Assembly (NCBI GenBank): GCA_003116995.1
Contig: BDSL01000192.1
Location: forward strand, 19,744 to 83,743
DNA length: 64,000 nucleotides
DNA from: Yamagishiella unicocca
Taxonomy: Eukaryota > Chlorophyta > Chlorophyceae > Chlamydomonadales > Volvocaceae
Direction of reading: 5' to 3'
The position numbers and the translations under genes were made by a program. The notes under the pieces were generated by a model, which worked only from the letters and a program-made list of their open reading frames with translations, searched no databases and was not told where the DNA came from. Shown here in pieces: positions 46,101 to 57,000 of the stretch (position 1 is its first letter; each line of letters begins with the position of its first letter).

Positions 46101-48278
46101 GATCGGACCGCCCATCGACGACGTCCAGGACCTGCCTTGCTGCGAGGCCCCCTTGGCGCCGTCGCCCGCTCCTGCCCCTCTGTGCACAGCGGCGGCCCCC
46201 CCTGCACCCGCCGCCTTGCCCTCCAGGAGTTGCTGCTCAGTGGGCAGCGCATCCAGGCACAGGAAATACGCCTGCCTCAGCTGCGCGTAGCACTTGCAGT
46301 TGGTCCACAGCACCCAGCAGCCGTACCTGCGACAAGGGAAGCGAGCCGGGAAGCAGGCCGCGTCTGGCGGAAGGATGCGATTGAGCGGCGCTGACTGGAC
46401 CGTAACCCCGGTGGACAGGTAGTGGCTGAACCTGGTCCGCATCGCAGAGTGAATGAATGGAACTGTGAGGAGAGGACAGCGGCAGATGGGGCCCCTCAGC
46501 CCGCAGTCCCCCGCAGCCCCCCCAACCCCCGCCGCCAGCGCAGCCCTCACCCAATGAAGAAGTAGGTCATGCAGAAGGGCAGCACGAAAAGGACGCTGCC
46601 GCTGGGGATGTTGGCCACGGACATGCGCGCCATAGCGCCCACGGAGGCGGGGCTCTTCTCCAGCCCGCCGCGAGTGTAGTACACCGGAATCACTGTACGA
46701 CACAGACAACGAGGTGAGGTAAGATGAGGCGAGCCCGGGTGCGTGTGCGTGTGAGGGTGCGATCGCGGTTGCGGTTGTCGTTGCGGTTGCAGTTGCGGAC
46801 CCGCTGTACGACAAGACCTTATGGGTCTCGGCATGCCCCTGCACCACTTGTATCATTGTCAGCCCGTCCCCGGGGCCACCCAGCGACCCCTCAGGGCGCT
46901 GCTGCTGCAAGACCCGCCCGTGCCGTGCCGTACCGTGCCGTATAATGCCGTACAGCGCGTCGCAGTACGTTGCGTTGCCAGGGGACTAGCACAAACCACC
47001 GTGTCAGCCCGAACGGGTTCAGCCCCAGGACTTACGCACAACCAACCCGAAGACGGACATGACGGTGAAGAGCTGCAGCCCTATGAGTAGCACGCGAGTC
47101 AACACCAGCGCGTCATAGCCGCCGCAGCGAATGATGTCCGAGTCCGACACCGCCAGCAGCGGCATCATCCAGTTCCTGTTGAGAAGCGCGGTAAAGCAAG
47201 AGAGGCGGCGCCGGGGCACTGAGAGTCACACGAGAAGCTGGGGATCGGTGATGCAATGGTCGGGGTTTGAGGCGGTCGCCAGGAAGCAATAGCGCTTGCA
47301 ACGAGGGGCGCGAAAAACCGGAGGGTGCTGTAAAGCGATGACACGCAAAAGGGATTGAATCAATGGAGGGTTATGAGTTCGTTGCCGGCAGCTTGGCCGG
47401 ACGGGATCCCGACCCCGACCCCGCACGGGCAACGGTTCCCGGAAGTCATGTAGCCATTAGGACTTTGGCTGCGCTGCAGCGCTTCGCCTGCGTCCCCGCG
47501 CCGTTCGCGTGACGCACCAGACTTGGCGGATGCTGCCGAGCAGGAGGCGTGGTGGCCGCATGAAGAGGTCCTGCAGCTCCTGTGTCAAATGGGAGGGGGA
47601 GAGGGGGGCGATCGCGAGGTCGCAATCGTGATGCCAAGGTGCGTGAGACAGGGGAACTGGGGAAGGGACCCTCAATTTTGGGCGGGTGGTGATGCCGGCC
47701 TGAGTCGTGGGTTGCGATTGGGTACCACCAGTACGACGGTGAAAGGGTTGCTGCAACTCACAACCGTCGACAGCGGAGCGTGCAGACGCGATGCGCAACG
47801 CGGGGGGCATGAAATGGAACGCAGCGGTGGAGGAAGGCTTTGGTATCGGCCAGCGCTGTCCACACCCGCGGCGATCAGGGGGCCAGCCGGGGTACGGGGC
47901 GCCCTCCTGGCGCACCGGGCAAACGTCAAAAGATGCTTGGGGAAACAAGGCGAGGACACAGTGGGCAAATAGAGCTCACCTGCCGGCGCTGAAATACACC
48001 GCCTGGCCCACGCACCCAGCCGCGCAGCACAACGAACCCGAAGATGCATAGCACACCCCAAACTATGTTAACGTAAAGCCTGCGCGGAAGGTGGCAATCG
48101 GTGAAGGTGTGAATGGTCGCTGTGAGGTTGACCACTGGATTGTTTTATGAAAACGTACTCACGAGGCCAGCACCTGACTGTCCGAAACGTAATATCGTTG
48201 TTCCCGAAATGGAACTGGTACCGGCGGTGGTGGTGACCAGGGAGGCGAATTCCTCGGGGGCAATAATAGTTCCGCCAT
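37142..48278 (-). CDS. OSCA/CSC1/TMEM63-family (DUF221) ion channel
   Basis: Exons (minus): 48163-48278, 47980-48079, 47036-47175, 46551-46692, 45838-46326, 43490-45263, 42689-42899, 42209-42306 (tentative), 41214-41335, 40480-40517, 39985-40107, 39192-39409, 38727-38859, 38131-38273, 37770-37894, and a tentative last exon near 37142-37177 ([11 protein letters not shown] stop). About 1,330 residues against about 700-900 for the family. Signatures in order: N-terminal helix ([13 protein letters not shown]), [45 protein letters not shown], then 7TM_RSN1-type helices ending [18 protein letters not shown] and [11 protein letters not shown]. The family forms osmosensitive or mechanosensitive cation channels in plasma or internal membranes. 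The extra length is Ala/Gly-rich insertion in exons 5-6. Exon 2 needs a 1-base frame correction, and exon 8 needs a GC donor. Other junctions keep phase. Confidence 0.83.
40219..40254. repeat. (GGA)n microsatellite
   Basis: About 12 GGA triplets in a channel-gene intron. Confidence 0.95.
40695..41120. repeat. 12-bp minisatellite, about 35 copies
   Basis: Tandem GCCACTCTAGAT/GCCACTCTAAAT units, with GCCAGTCTAGAT variants, in the channel-gene intron between exons 40480-40517 and 41214-41335. The repeat produces long Trp/His- or Asn/Ala-rich frames on both strands, which I regard as spurious. Confidence 0.93.
42905..43060. repeat. G-rich simple repeat (GGGGA/GGAGG)
   Basis: Low-complexity purine tract in the intron between channel exons 7 and 6. 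It includes a duplicated GGGGACTGAGGAGGGGAGGG block at about 42982-43040. Confidence 0.85.
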
Positions 48279-49075
48279 GGCAGGTGGGATAATACTCTGC
48301 GTTTCCTTCCTCACCAATCTGGATTATTCCATAAACCTAATTACAACATGGGAACCCAGGGCACGAACACGATGGCACAATATCGCAGTGTATTGCATTA
48401 TGGGAATCACTTTGAAAGCATATGTATGTTAGTAAAATGGCTTTGTCGTGTATCGCCAAAATACAAAAATATGTCCGCCACTGTCAACCTCCCTAAGAGT
48501 GTTAGGTCCGTGTGCGAGTTGCAAGACGAGCCAAGAGGCTGGTGAACCGCGAAGAAATCAGGCCTAGCCCAAAGAAAACTGAAATCCATGGCAACCCATG
48601 TGCGAATAAAGATTGGGAACCCATCGCATGTACGACATGCGGCAAAGTTGGGTCAATCCTTACTTCCTTAGCTAGGGGTTAACCCAGCGCCCATGCCCGT
48701 CTCGTATTCCGGGCATCCTAAACACGCTTCGTCTTCGACGGCACTCCTATCCTTGCAAACCCTGCACCATCGATCTACATCCTGGGCGATTACATCCCCA
48801 GACACACAGCCTCAATCGCATAAGTGATGTATGAGGCTTTGGGGGGGATGTGCCCTTTCAGGTGCCTCTCCGTATGCAACCGGCGAGCGTGCCGACGTGC
48901 TTCAACTCCAGGCCGTTAACTACCAGAGGTGAACAGCCGAGGGTCGCCATTAAACCCTTCACTAAACCAGTCGTCACTAGTACGACTGGTGAGGGTTTCG
49001 ATCTATCCAGTTTACCTCATGGGATTGGTTTGTTGAGTCTACACGTCGTGCTGAATTTCCAATTGCAGCCCGGTT
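48279..49075. other. Channel-gene upstream region; no gene recognised
   Basis: It should contain the channel promoter and 5' UTR just beyond 48278. Nothing else is recognisable. Base composition is nearer 50% GC than in the flanking genes. Confidence 0.4.
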
Positions 49076-49400
49076 GTTCGGCTGGGCATGGCTGGGCGCC
49101 TTTTCGCGGGGGGGGTGCCCTGGGCCGCCGTGGGGGTGCCGGCCCCAGCGCGTCGGTCCGAGCTGCTGGCTGGTCCCACCGTTTTTCCTTTTTCACTTTT
49201 GGGGGCGTCTGCTGGCTAGTGCTGGCCCGTCGTGCGGTGAGGTCTCGGTGTGGGCGGCCTCCCCGGTTGTCCCGGTTTGCCCGGCGTCTCTGTGCTTGTC
49301 GAGACTTTCCTTTGCCCTTGGGGGCGCCTGCTGGGTTCAGCCCCGGCTCTCATGTGGTGAGCCCACGGACATGGGCCCCTCTTTTTGTCCTGGGTTCGCC
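49076..49400. repeat. Dispersed repeat, copy 2
   Basis: Direct, diverged copy of 35345-35705. Both share GGGTTCAGCCCCGGCT and CTTTGCCCTTGGGG/TGTGCCCTTGGGG blocks in the same order. Unknown element. Confidence 0.45.
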
Positions 49401-49587
49401 CGGGCTTACTTAATGCATGCTGCACTCCTCGCCCGCAATATGTAGCGCACGCTAACGTAGGTAAGCTTCTTGACCTTTGCATCCCACCGGCCTTCCTTCC
49501 CTAAGCTCATCGGCTACAGAAGCCGTGGGGTTGCGTTCCACTGCCCTGAATAAGCTCATCAATCGCGCCCATCGCGTCGCACAGAAG

Positions 49588-49678
49588 CTCCGAACGTCTA
49601 TCTGCTGCCTACAGAAGCTCTGAACGTCTATCTGCTGCCTACAGAAGCTCCGAACGTCTATCTGCTGCCTACAGAACA
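49588..49678. repeat. 30-bp tandem repeat, 3 copies
   Basis: ACAGAAGCTCCGAACGTCTA followed by TCTGCTGCCT, three times with one substitution. In the minus frame it reads CRQQIDVRSF repeats. Confidence 0.9.
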
Positions 49679-49689
49679 CGCAGCGCAGT

Positions 49690-50280
49690 TTGTTGTTTTT
49701 CACAGACGCCATGATGAGAGGTACGGTACGCATGCACGGCGGTCGCCCCCGACCCAGCCTGAACACCACATGAAAGAAGACGGCATGCACGACGGATGCC
49801 TGCCCACTTGCAGCCCCCGGCTACAGCTACTCCGCTCAACGTGCGCATGTGCAGCCAGCACTCGAGCTTCCCAGTCAAACAAACTACCAGTGGCATCGCA
49901 CTACTTGGCTGACGCACTCCCCCTTGAAGCCCCATTCGAGAATGCGGTGAAGGAGCTGTCGAGGCATCTACGCATCGCGGTCGCCAGGGACCATCCCCGC
50001 CAGCAAGTCCATAGTAACCATGTATGTATGGCATTTAACATTGCCGTCTTTCGTAAATGGGTCCGCCCGCGTAAGGATGTCAATCGGTGCTGTGATGATG
50101 CCTTTTTATGCGTCACTTGGCAGCCTGCATTGTTCAGGTACAAATGCTTGTAACCGTACTTTGGACTAGCATAGTGCGTGTGGACGGGCGTCCTGCCGGC
50201 AACTGACTCCCGGGCTAGCTTGCTGTGAAAGAAAGTGCTCGGAAGCCAGCAGGCTAGAAGCCGACGGCGCCAGGGACACA
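49690..50280. other. No gene recognised
   Basis: Short frames only. No LINE, tRNA or domain signature seen between the 30-bp repeat and the LINE fragment. Confidence 0.35.
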
Positions 50281-50284
50281 GCAA

Positions 50285-50845
50285 CTAGAGAGCACCAATG
50301 GGCTTCGTGGAGGGTGTTGTCAGGCACGGACGGGGCCGGCCTGCTTGTCTCCCAGCAAAGGCATCAAGGGCGGCCTCGGTACGCTGCCCAGCATCCGTAA
50401 ACCATGGCAGGCAAGCCGGGCTGGATGATGATGCTCCAGCCCAGGCCACCGTGCAGCCCCGACGGGTGGCGGGCAGCAGGGCTTGCCCCACAGGGGAGCC
50501 GCCCAGCACCAGTCGCCGGGCAGCAGGGGCTCCTCCATCCTCCTCCGCCACATCGGACACCAGCGGGAGGCAGGCAAGGCCGCTGACCACACGCCACACA
50601 TCCGGGGGCAGTCCAGCCACGCCCAGCCAGACGCCAGCCGTGTCAACCGTGAGGAGGGCGAGGGGCCAGGAAGCCGGGTGAAGGAGCCCCGGGTAGACCT
50701 GCAGCACCTGCTGCCATGGGTGCAGGAGCCGCTGCTCGGCGGCGACACCATCCCAGAGCACCAAGCGTGCCGCACGGGGGCGGACGGCCGGACGGCAGGC
50801 CACACCGGCAGGGTCCTTGAGTATACCACGCTGCCGGGTCCGCAC
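50285..50845 (-). mobile_element. Diverged LINE ORF2 fragment, minus strand
   Basis: An open minus frame of 186 codons resembles the mid-C-terminal ORF2 of the array LINE. It has LPPDVWRVVSGLACLPLVSD against LPPDIHRLATSLGHLPPLSD, then GGSPVGQALLP against NAPLWGNPLLP, with matching spacing. It is a different, older LINE lineage from the array, in opposite orientation. Still open across 561 bases but lacking catalytic domains. Confidence 0.6.
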
Positions 50846-50974
50846 AGCGACGGCGGCCCCCTCGTCCTACAGTTCATGTTTGTACGGGGACGAGCAGCGG
50901 CGGGTCAGGATGCCCCCAACATACCGATGAGTGCGTCCCGTCCTGCAGAAGAGGCTGCAGAAATACAATAAAGT

Positions 50975-51080
50975 CGCCGACACGGGGAATCGAACCCCGG
51001 CCTCCCGCGGATAGGTTCCAGTACCTCCCTGAGGGATACCTTCTGACAGGCGGGGATACTGAGCACTACACGATGACGAC
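50975..51080 (-). tRNA. tRNA-Asp (GTC) with 34-nt intron
   Basis: On the minus strand: D-arm GTGTAGTGCTCAGTATC, anticodon stem-loop CCCGC CTGTCA(intron)C GCGGG, and T-arm CGGGG TTCGATT CCCCG. The intron (51010-51043) sits after position 37, the canonical eukaryotic site. The mature length is 72 nt. The acceptor stem pairs at six of seven positions (one T:T mismatch and one G:T), so function is likely but not certain. Discriminator base G fits tRNA-Asp. Confidence 0.85.
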
Positions 51081-51138
51081 ATGATCCCTTGACCCTTCCG
51101 GGACCTGGGGGACAGAGCCCACATGGCCAAAATATCAT

Positions 51139-51210
51139 TTCGCTACAGGGACTCGAACCCTGGTCTCAAGAGTGAGAATCTTGCATCCTAACCGCCTAGA
51201 CTATAGCGAA
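51139..51210 (-). tRNA. tRNA-Glu (CTC)
   Basis: 72 nt, no intron. Perfect seven-base-pair acceptor stem (TTCGCTA with TAGCGAA, using the encoded end), D-arm GTCTAGGCGGTTAGGAT as in eukaryotic tRNA-Glu, anticodon loop TTCTCAC (anticodon CTC) with a CAAGA/TCTTG stem, and T-arm AGGG TTCGAGT CCCT. Its 5' end lies about 69 bp from the first LINE of the array. Confidence 0.93.
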
Positions 51211-51279
51211 CGAATACAGGTGCAAACACAAAACGTGCGTCGCAAGTCCGCATTGGCCAGGGACCCGACATCCTACTAT

Positions 51280-52928
51280 TGGCGACGTACCACATGGAGC
51301 ACTCGGGGCTGCCGCCGGCGGAGGTCCTTGCTGGCATCATGGCCCTTGTCGCAAAGCTGGTGGATCGGGAGCTAGGCCCTGATGACGCCCAGCGCCGTTT
51401 CACTGGTGTCCCCCTCCGCCTGCTCTCCGGTCATCCCACCATCGGCGGCTTCGGTGTACTGCCCCTTCGGCTGCATGTCCTCAGCCGGCATGCCAAGTGG
51501 AGCCTGACGGTCGCCCGCTCCGCGCTGCAGCCCCCGGCTGCCCGCGCGCCGTGGATCCGGATTGCGGTCTCCTTCCTCTCTACCCTCCACCCTGCCTTCC
51601 GCCCGCTGGCCGTCACCACAGCTCGCCCGGATGGCCCGTGGCTCGGCGCCCCCTTCAGCTTGCCCCCGGACATCCACCGGCTTGCCACGAGCCTCGGTCA
51701 CCTCCCCCCCCTGTCTGACGTCGCGGACCCCCCCCTGGAGCCGGGCGTCTGGTGCTTCAACGCGCCGCTGTGGGGCAACCCGCTCCTGCCCAACGCGGGG
51801 GCGCCGGGCCGGCGGCCGGGGTTGGAGGCTATCCATGGCCCCCTCACCATGTGCCGCCGCCTGCTGACCGTCGGCGACGCCGTCCGGGTGCAGGACGCTA
51901 TGACCGCGTTTGAGGTGGAGCGCGCCCATGCCCTGGCGACGACGCCGGGCATGGCCATCTTCAGCCGGCTGGCTGAGCGCTGGACGACGCTCGTACGGCA
52001 CGAGCTGGCGCCCTCCGAGCTGGCCATGGGTGCGCTCCAAGATCGCATCGCGGCGCGGGCTGCGGTGGCCGCTCTCCTTTCTGACATCTCGCCCGCATGG
52101 CTCGCTGCTGCTCGCCTGGCGCCCGATGGCCCCGCCCCGCCGTCGCCTGACGAGGTGGATGCTCTCCTCCTTGCTCGCCTGGGGTGGCGGCTGGGTGTGG
52201 ACGCCGTGCTGCCCCTCACCTCCTTCACCGTCAAGCTGGGCACCCTGCTCCAGGCGGCGGAACTGGAGCGCCCCAGGCAGGCCTGTCATGCGGCGTATGT
52301 GCGGGAGGCGCTCGGGCTGTCCCCTGCTGTGGCTGCCACGCCCGAGGCGGCCCTTGTGGCGTTACGCGCGGTATGGCGGCGGTTGTGGAAGCGTCTTAAG
52401 TGGGAGCCGCGGTGGAAGGAGGTCCTCTGGCGGCTGGCGGTTGACGGGGTGCCCATGCCGGGCTCCTCCCACCTCCCGCTGGTCCCACCCGAACCGTGTG
52501 CTTGCGGCTGTTACCCCGCTGCAGCGGGTGTGGCCGAGTCGCCGCGCTTGCATCACTTTTGGTCTTGCCCCCTCGTCCGCCCGCTCTGGGATGAACTGGA
52601 AGTCTGCTGTGGATGCGGGGTCACGCGTGAGCATGTGTGGTTGTGTGTGTCGCCGGATCCGACCACTGTGCTGCAGTGTGTGTGGGATGTGGTGGCGTTG
52701 GCGGCGCTCAACGCGATGGAGTGGGCGCGCCGGTACATACACTCTCATCGGCTCCCCGGCCCCACCCTCCCTGCTGCTATGCGTTCTGGCCTCCTTGCTA
52801 AGTTCTGGGCCTTGCTGCGGGACTTTGCGGGCTTGGGTTTGCCCCGCAAGGACTGGGGTGACGTGGGGGTGGACCACCCATTTTTGTTCGTAACCGGGGG
52901 TCGGCTCATGTGCGCCGTGCCGCCCTAG
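51280..52928 (+). CDS. LINE ORF2 C-terminal remnant (copy 1)
   Basis: Open frame of about 549 codons, in frame with ORF2 of copy 2 and sharing the same TAG stop. It holds only the region downstream of the reverse transcriptase, including the CACGCY...HHFWSC Cys/His motif. No endonuclease or RT, so it cannot mobilise itself. The only start inside the insertion is fortuitous. Confidence 0.75.
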
Positions 52929-53246
52929 CTAGCCTGCCTTGGCTGCTGTTTGTTCTTTCGTTCTTTCTTTCCTGGTGCCACCTTTGCTGGTTCGAGATAC
53001 GAGTGGTGCGGGTGATGGGCAGGTGAGCCAATGGGGGCTTTTGTGGTGGTTTTGACGCGTAAGGGTGGCCTGCATGGGGCCGTGTCCTGCCGTCGCTTGT
53101 GCTGACTTTGCATGATGCTGTTTGCCTGCTGTTGCCCGTACCCGACCTTGGTTCCGTGTCTCTTCCGCAGTGCTTTCCCGCCGGGATAAGGGCGGGTGCC
53201 GCCTGTCGTGCGGCCACTGTAACGCGGTCTCTCTCTCTCTCTCTCT
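51280..53246 (+). mobile_element. LINE array copy 1 (5'-truncated)
   Basis: Starts abruptly at the position equivalent to 57477 in copy 2 and is nearly identical to it (only scattered substitutions) to the end of the 3' UTR, which ends in a (TC)n run near 53222-53246. It contains the last 549 codons of ORF2. A 5' truncation is typical of target-primed reverse transcription. Confidence 0.9.
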
Positions 53247-53273
53247 CCCGTCAGTGGGCCGCGTGTTGGCCGT

Positions 53274-54023
53274 GTGTTGGCCGTGTTGGCCGCGTGTTGG
53301 CCGCGTGTTGGCCGTGTGTTGGCCGCGGTGGCTGGCGCCCCTGGCGCCCTCAGCGCCGCCGTGGCCCCCGTGGTGTCGCAGGCTGGTGCGCGGGCTGCTC
53401 GGGCGGCGGGCGCGGCAGCTCGTGCCGCCACCCGCGCCGCGCCGGTGGCGGCGGCTGAGCGGGAGGTGGTGGTGCGCGCGCTGGTCGCGCGCATCGTTGC
53501 TCGCGTGGCGGCTCCACCCCCTGGACTGAGCGGCGGTGCGGCTGCCGCGCTCGGGTCTGTGGCGCGCCTCCTGGGGCGGGCTACGTCGCCTCGCGGGGGT
53601 CCCTGTGGCCCCGCCGCCCGCAGCTCGGGCCGTACCCCGTCTGCCCCGCGGGGCTCCCGCAGCCCCGCGGCGCGTCGTCCCGGTGGTGGCTCGCCGCCCC
53701 AGCGCGGCGTGTCGCCCCCCCGTGGGCGCCCGCCCGCCCCAGCCCTGGAGCGCCGCGCGCGCCGCGACCGGATGGAGGTGGACGTCAGTTCAGTGCTGGG
53801 CCGCCGTGGCCGCTCGGGCTCGCCGCTCTCGGTGCGGCGCAAGCCGGCCCTACCCTCGCCACTTCTGCTGTTGCCGCCGCCGCCCGTGGGCAGTGGCGAC
53901 GGACCCTCTCCGCTGCTGCTGTTGCCGCCGCCGCCCGTGGGTGGTGGCGACGGACCCTCTCCGCTGCTGCTGTTGCCGCCGCCCCCCGTGGGCGGTGGCG
54001 GCGGACCGTCGCCCGCCCAGTAA
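53274..54023 (+). CDS. LINE ORF1 (Arg/Pro/Ala-rich)
   Basis: 249 codons from the first available ATG. Very basic, rich in Arg, Ser, Pro and Gly, consistent with a nucleic-acid-binding ORF1 product, but no zinc knuckle or RRM is visible. The C-terminus has three tandem 17-residue units containing LLLLPPPPVG (51-bp DNA repeats, about 53862-54016). It stops TAA five bases before the ORF2 ATG, so ORF2 would need reinitiation or coupled translation. The true N-terminus may be missing. Confidence 0.55.
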   Translation: MLAVLAACWPRVGRVLAAVAGAPGALSAAVAPVVSQAGARAARAAGAAARAATRAAPVAAAEREVVVRALVARIVARVAAPPPGLSGGAAAALGSVARLLGRATSPRGGPCGPAARSSGRTPSAPRGSRSPAARRPGGGSPPQRGVSPPRGRPPAPALERRARRDRMEVDVSSVLGRRGRSGSPLSVRRKPALPSPLLLLPPPPVGSGDGPSPLLLLPPPPVGGGDGPSPLLLLPPPPVGGGGGPSPAQ

Positions 54024-54028
54024 GGCCC

Positions 54029-57000
54029 ATGCCGGCCCGTGGGGGGCGCTCCGCCCCGCGGCCCTGCCGGCCGCTCCGTGTGGGCTCACACAACTTGGGG
54101 GGCGTGCGGTCAGGCGCCGCCGCTCCCAAGCTGCATGCTGCTCTACTGCTGTGGGCGCAGCTCCGCCTCGATGTCGTCTGTATCCAGGAGACGCACTTGT
54201 CTACGTTTGGAGATCGGGGGCTATTCGAGCGGCGTCTCCATGCGGCCGCTGGTCACCTCCATGTCGCTCCCTGGCGTGTGGTGTCGTTCCGCAATGCTAC
54301 GCTGGCGGACCCCTGTGCTGGCGTGGCGATTCTCGTTCGCTCGGACCTGATCGCTTCTGGCCGGCTGGTGGCAGCGGCCTCACCACTGCTCCCTGGTCTC
54401 GCGGGTGATCAACCTGCAGTTGCTGCTTCCTCCCCCCCCTCTCGTTCCCTGTCACCGCCGCCCCGCTCACCGTCCCCTGGACCGGCCGCCGACGCGGGTC
54501 CCTCCGCCGCCGCCGTGTCCGTGGCGGCGGCCTCGGGGGTGGCGGCCTCGGTGGCGGCGGCCGCCGCGGCCGCGGCCGTGGCGGCCACGGCGGCGGCGGT
54601 AGCCTCGGCCGCCACGGCGCCCCGTGGTGGGGACGCCGCTGCGCCTCCCCCCGCCGCGGTGGCCCTGGAAGGGGCCGGCCTGGCCGCGGCTGACCAGCCT
54701 CCGGCGGTCCCGGCCGCGTCCTCATCCGCAGCGGGGCGCCTCGCCACCTACTCCTTCACCTGGCTGGGTCATCGCCTGCACCTCACCAATGTTTATCTGC
54801 CCGCTAGTAGCTCGGCTTCACGCGCTGCTTTCCTCCAGCAGCACCTGGCGCCTGTGCTGGCGACCAGCACCCCGGGCCAGCATGTCCTAGCCGGCGACTT
54901 CAACTTCGTCGCTGGCCCGTGGGACAGCAGTGCGGGGTCGGCGCGAGTGGTTCGCGACCGCCCTGCCGCTCGGGTCCTCGCGACAGTGGGCCCGTCGTTG
55001 GCTGATGTGCATCGTGAGCGCTTCCCCACCAGCACGGATTACACCCACCTCTACTCCGCCCCCTCCCCCGGTGGTTCCCGCATCGACCGCATCTATGTGT
55101 CCCGCTGCCTCCTCCCCTTCGTGGCGGGCTCCGCCATTGAGCTGGGCTCGCCTTCCGACCACCGCGTCCCCTGCATCCAGCTGCTGCCCCGGGTTCCTGC
55201 CTCGCGCGGCCCCGGCCTCCGTCGCACCCGCATGGCCTTCTCTGGCCACCGCGACCTCAAGGATCAGCTGCAGGCCTGGCTCGACGCGGCGTTCGCGGCC
55301 ATGCCGGCTGAGGGGGAGCACGCTGCCCTGCTGGCGTGGTGGCCGGGCTTCAAACGGCGGCTGGCGGCGGTGGCGGCGATTCTCAATCGCACCGCTCGCT
55401 CTCGGCGCCTGGCCTCGGGCGCGCAGGTGGAGGCAGCCCGAGCCGCCTTGCGGGCGGCCCACCTTGCGGCCGCGACGCCGTCGGCGGCGCCCGAGGCCGT
55501 GGGTGGTGTGGTGGCCGCCCAGGCTGCCTTGGCGGTGGCCTTGCGTGTGGCGGCGGCGGGCGAGGCCGCCCGGGTACGCGTGGCGTGGGTGCGCGAGGGG
55601 GAGCGCCCGTGCCCCGCACTCACCGCCATGATTCACCCACCGCGGTCGTCCCAGGACATTACCGCGCTGCGCGACGCTGCTGGGCGCCTCGTGACCGACC
55701 CGCGCCAATTGCCCAATGTCGTCGCTTCTTTCTGGGAGCGCATCAGCTGCCTGCCGTCAGGCCTGGACTCGGCGGATCAGCAAGCGGTTCTGGCAGCTGT
55801 CGACGCCCACTCTACTCCGATCTCGCCCGATCTTCGCCCCGAGTTGGGCTCCATCGCAGTCTCAGCAGCGGAGGTGGCGCGGGCCCTGCAGCAAGCCAAG
55901 CCTGGCACGTCCCCAGGCTGGGACGGAATCCCTGTGGATCTCCTCCGGACCTACAGTGGCTGCTTTGTGCCGGCACTGGCCCGCCTTTTCACTGCTATCG
56001 GCCATCTGCGCGCCGTCCCGACGGGTTTCCTGAAGGGTGTTATATCCGTCATTTACAAGGGCCATGATGCGGACCGGGCGGCGGCCGGCGCCTACCGCCC
56101 CATCACCCTGCTCTGTACTGATTACCGCATTCTGGCGAAGGTCCTCGCCAACCGCCTCAACCCTGGCCTTTCCGCCGCCATCCCCCTCGAGCAGTCCGCC
56201 TTCCTCCCCGGCCGCTCCATTGGCGCCAACACCCGCTTCCTTCGCTGCCTCCCCCCCCTCCTACACCAGCAGCAACGGAGTGCTCTCATCGCCTTCTTGG
56301 ATTTCGCCAAAGCTTACGACACCATTGACCGCTCCTTCCTCTTTGCTGTCATGGAGCGCATGGGTGTTGGGGCCGGTTTCCTGGGCTGGACGCAGCTCCT
56401 GTTGGGCCGTACAGTGGCCATGGCGTCCGTCAACGGCTACATCTCCCGCTCTGTCCCTATCCGGGCCGGCGTCCGGCAGGGCTGTCCCCTTGCCCCGCTC
56501 CTATACCTCTTCGTGGCCCACGCCCTCCTCTGCTGGCTGAAGCGGCACGGTGTTGGCGTGCCGCTGGCCCCGGCGGACCCGGCCAGCCTGGTTACCGGCG
56601 TGCAGTTTGCTGATGATGCCCAAGTCGCGCTCCCAGATGCAGCTGCAGTACCGCCATTTATCGCCCTCATGGCCGCGTTTGCCCGCGCCTCTGGCCAGCA
56701 CCTGAATCCCTCCAAGGTCGAGCTGCTGTGGGCTGGTCGCCAGGTGGCGCCGGCGCCCGCCGCCCCGGCTGCCGTCCTTGCCGCTGCGGTGGCGGCCGTC
56801 GCCGCCCCTGCCGCCGCGTGGACCGCTGCGGGCGGTGCCGCCGCTTCACCCGCCGCCCCGAGCGCCGCTGCTGCCGAGGCGCCGGTGGAGGCTGCCCCGG
56901 CAGGCGCTGGCGCCGCCGCCGTACCTCCTGACGCCCCGGCCGCCGCCGCTGCTGCCGCTGCGCCGGTGGCTGCCGCCCTGGCCGCCGCTGCTGCTGCCCC

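Noticed and set aside
49452..49790. CRQQIDVRSF repeat protein
   Set aside because: The frame comes from a three-copy 30-bp DNA repeat. No further coding support.
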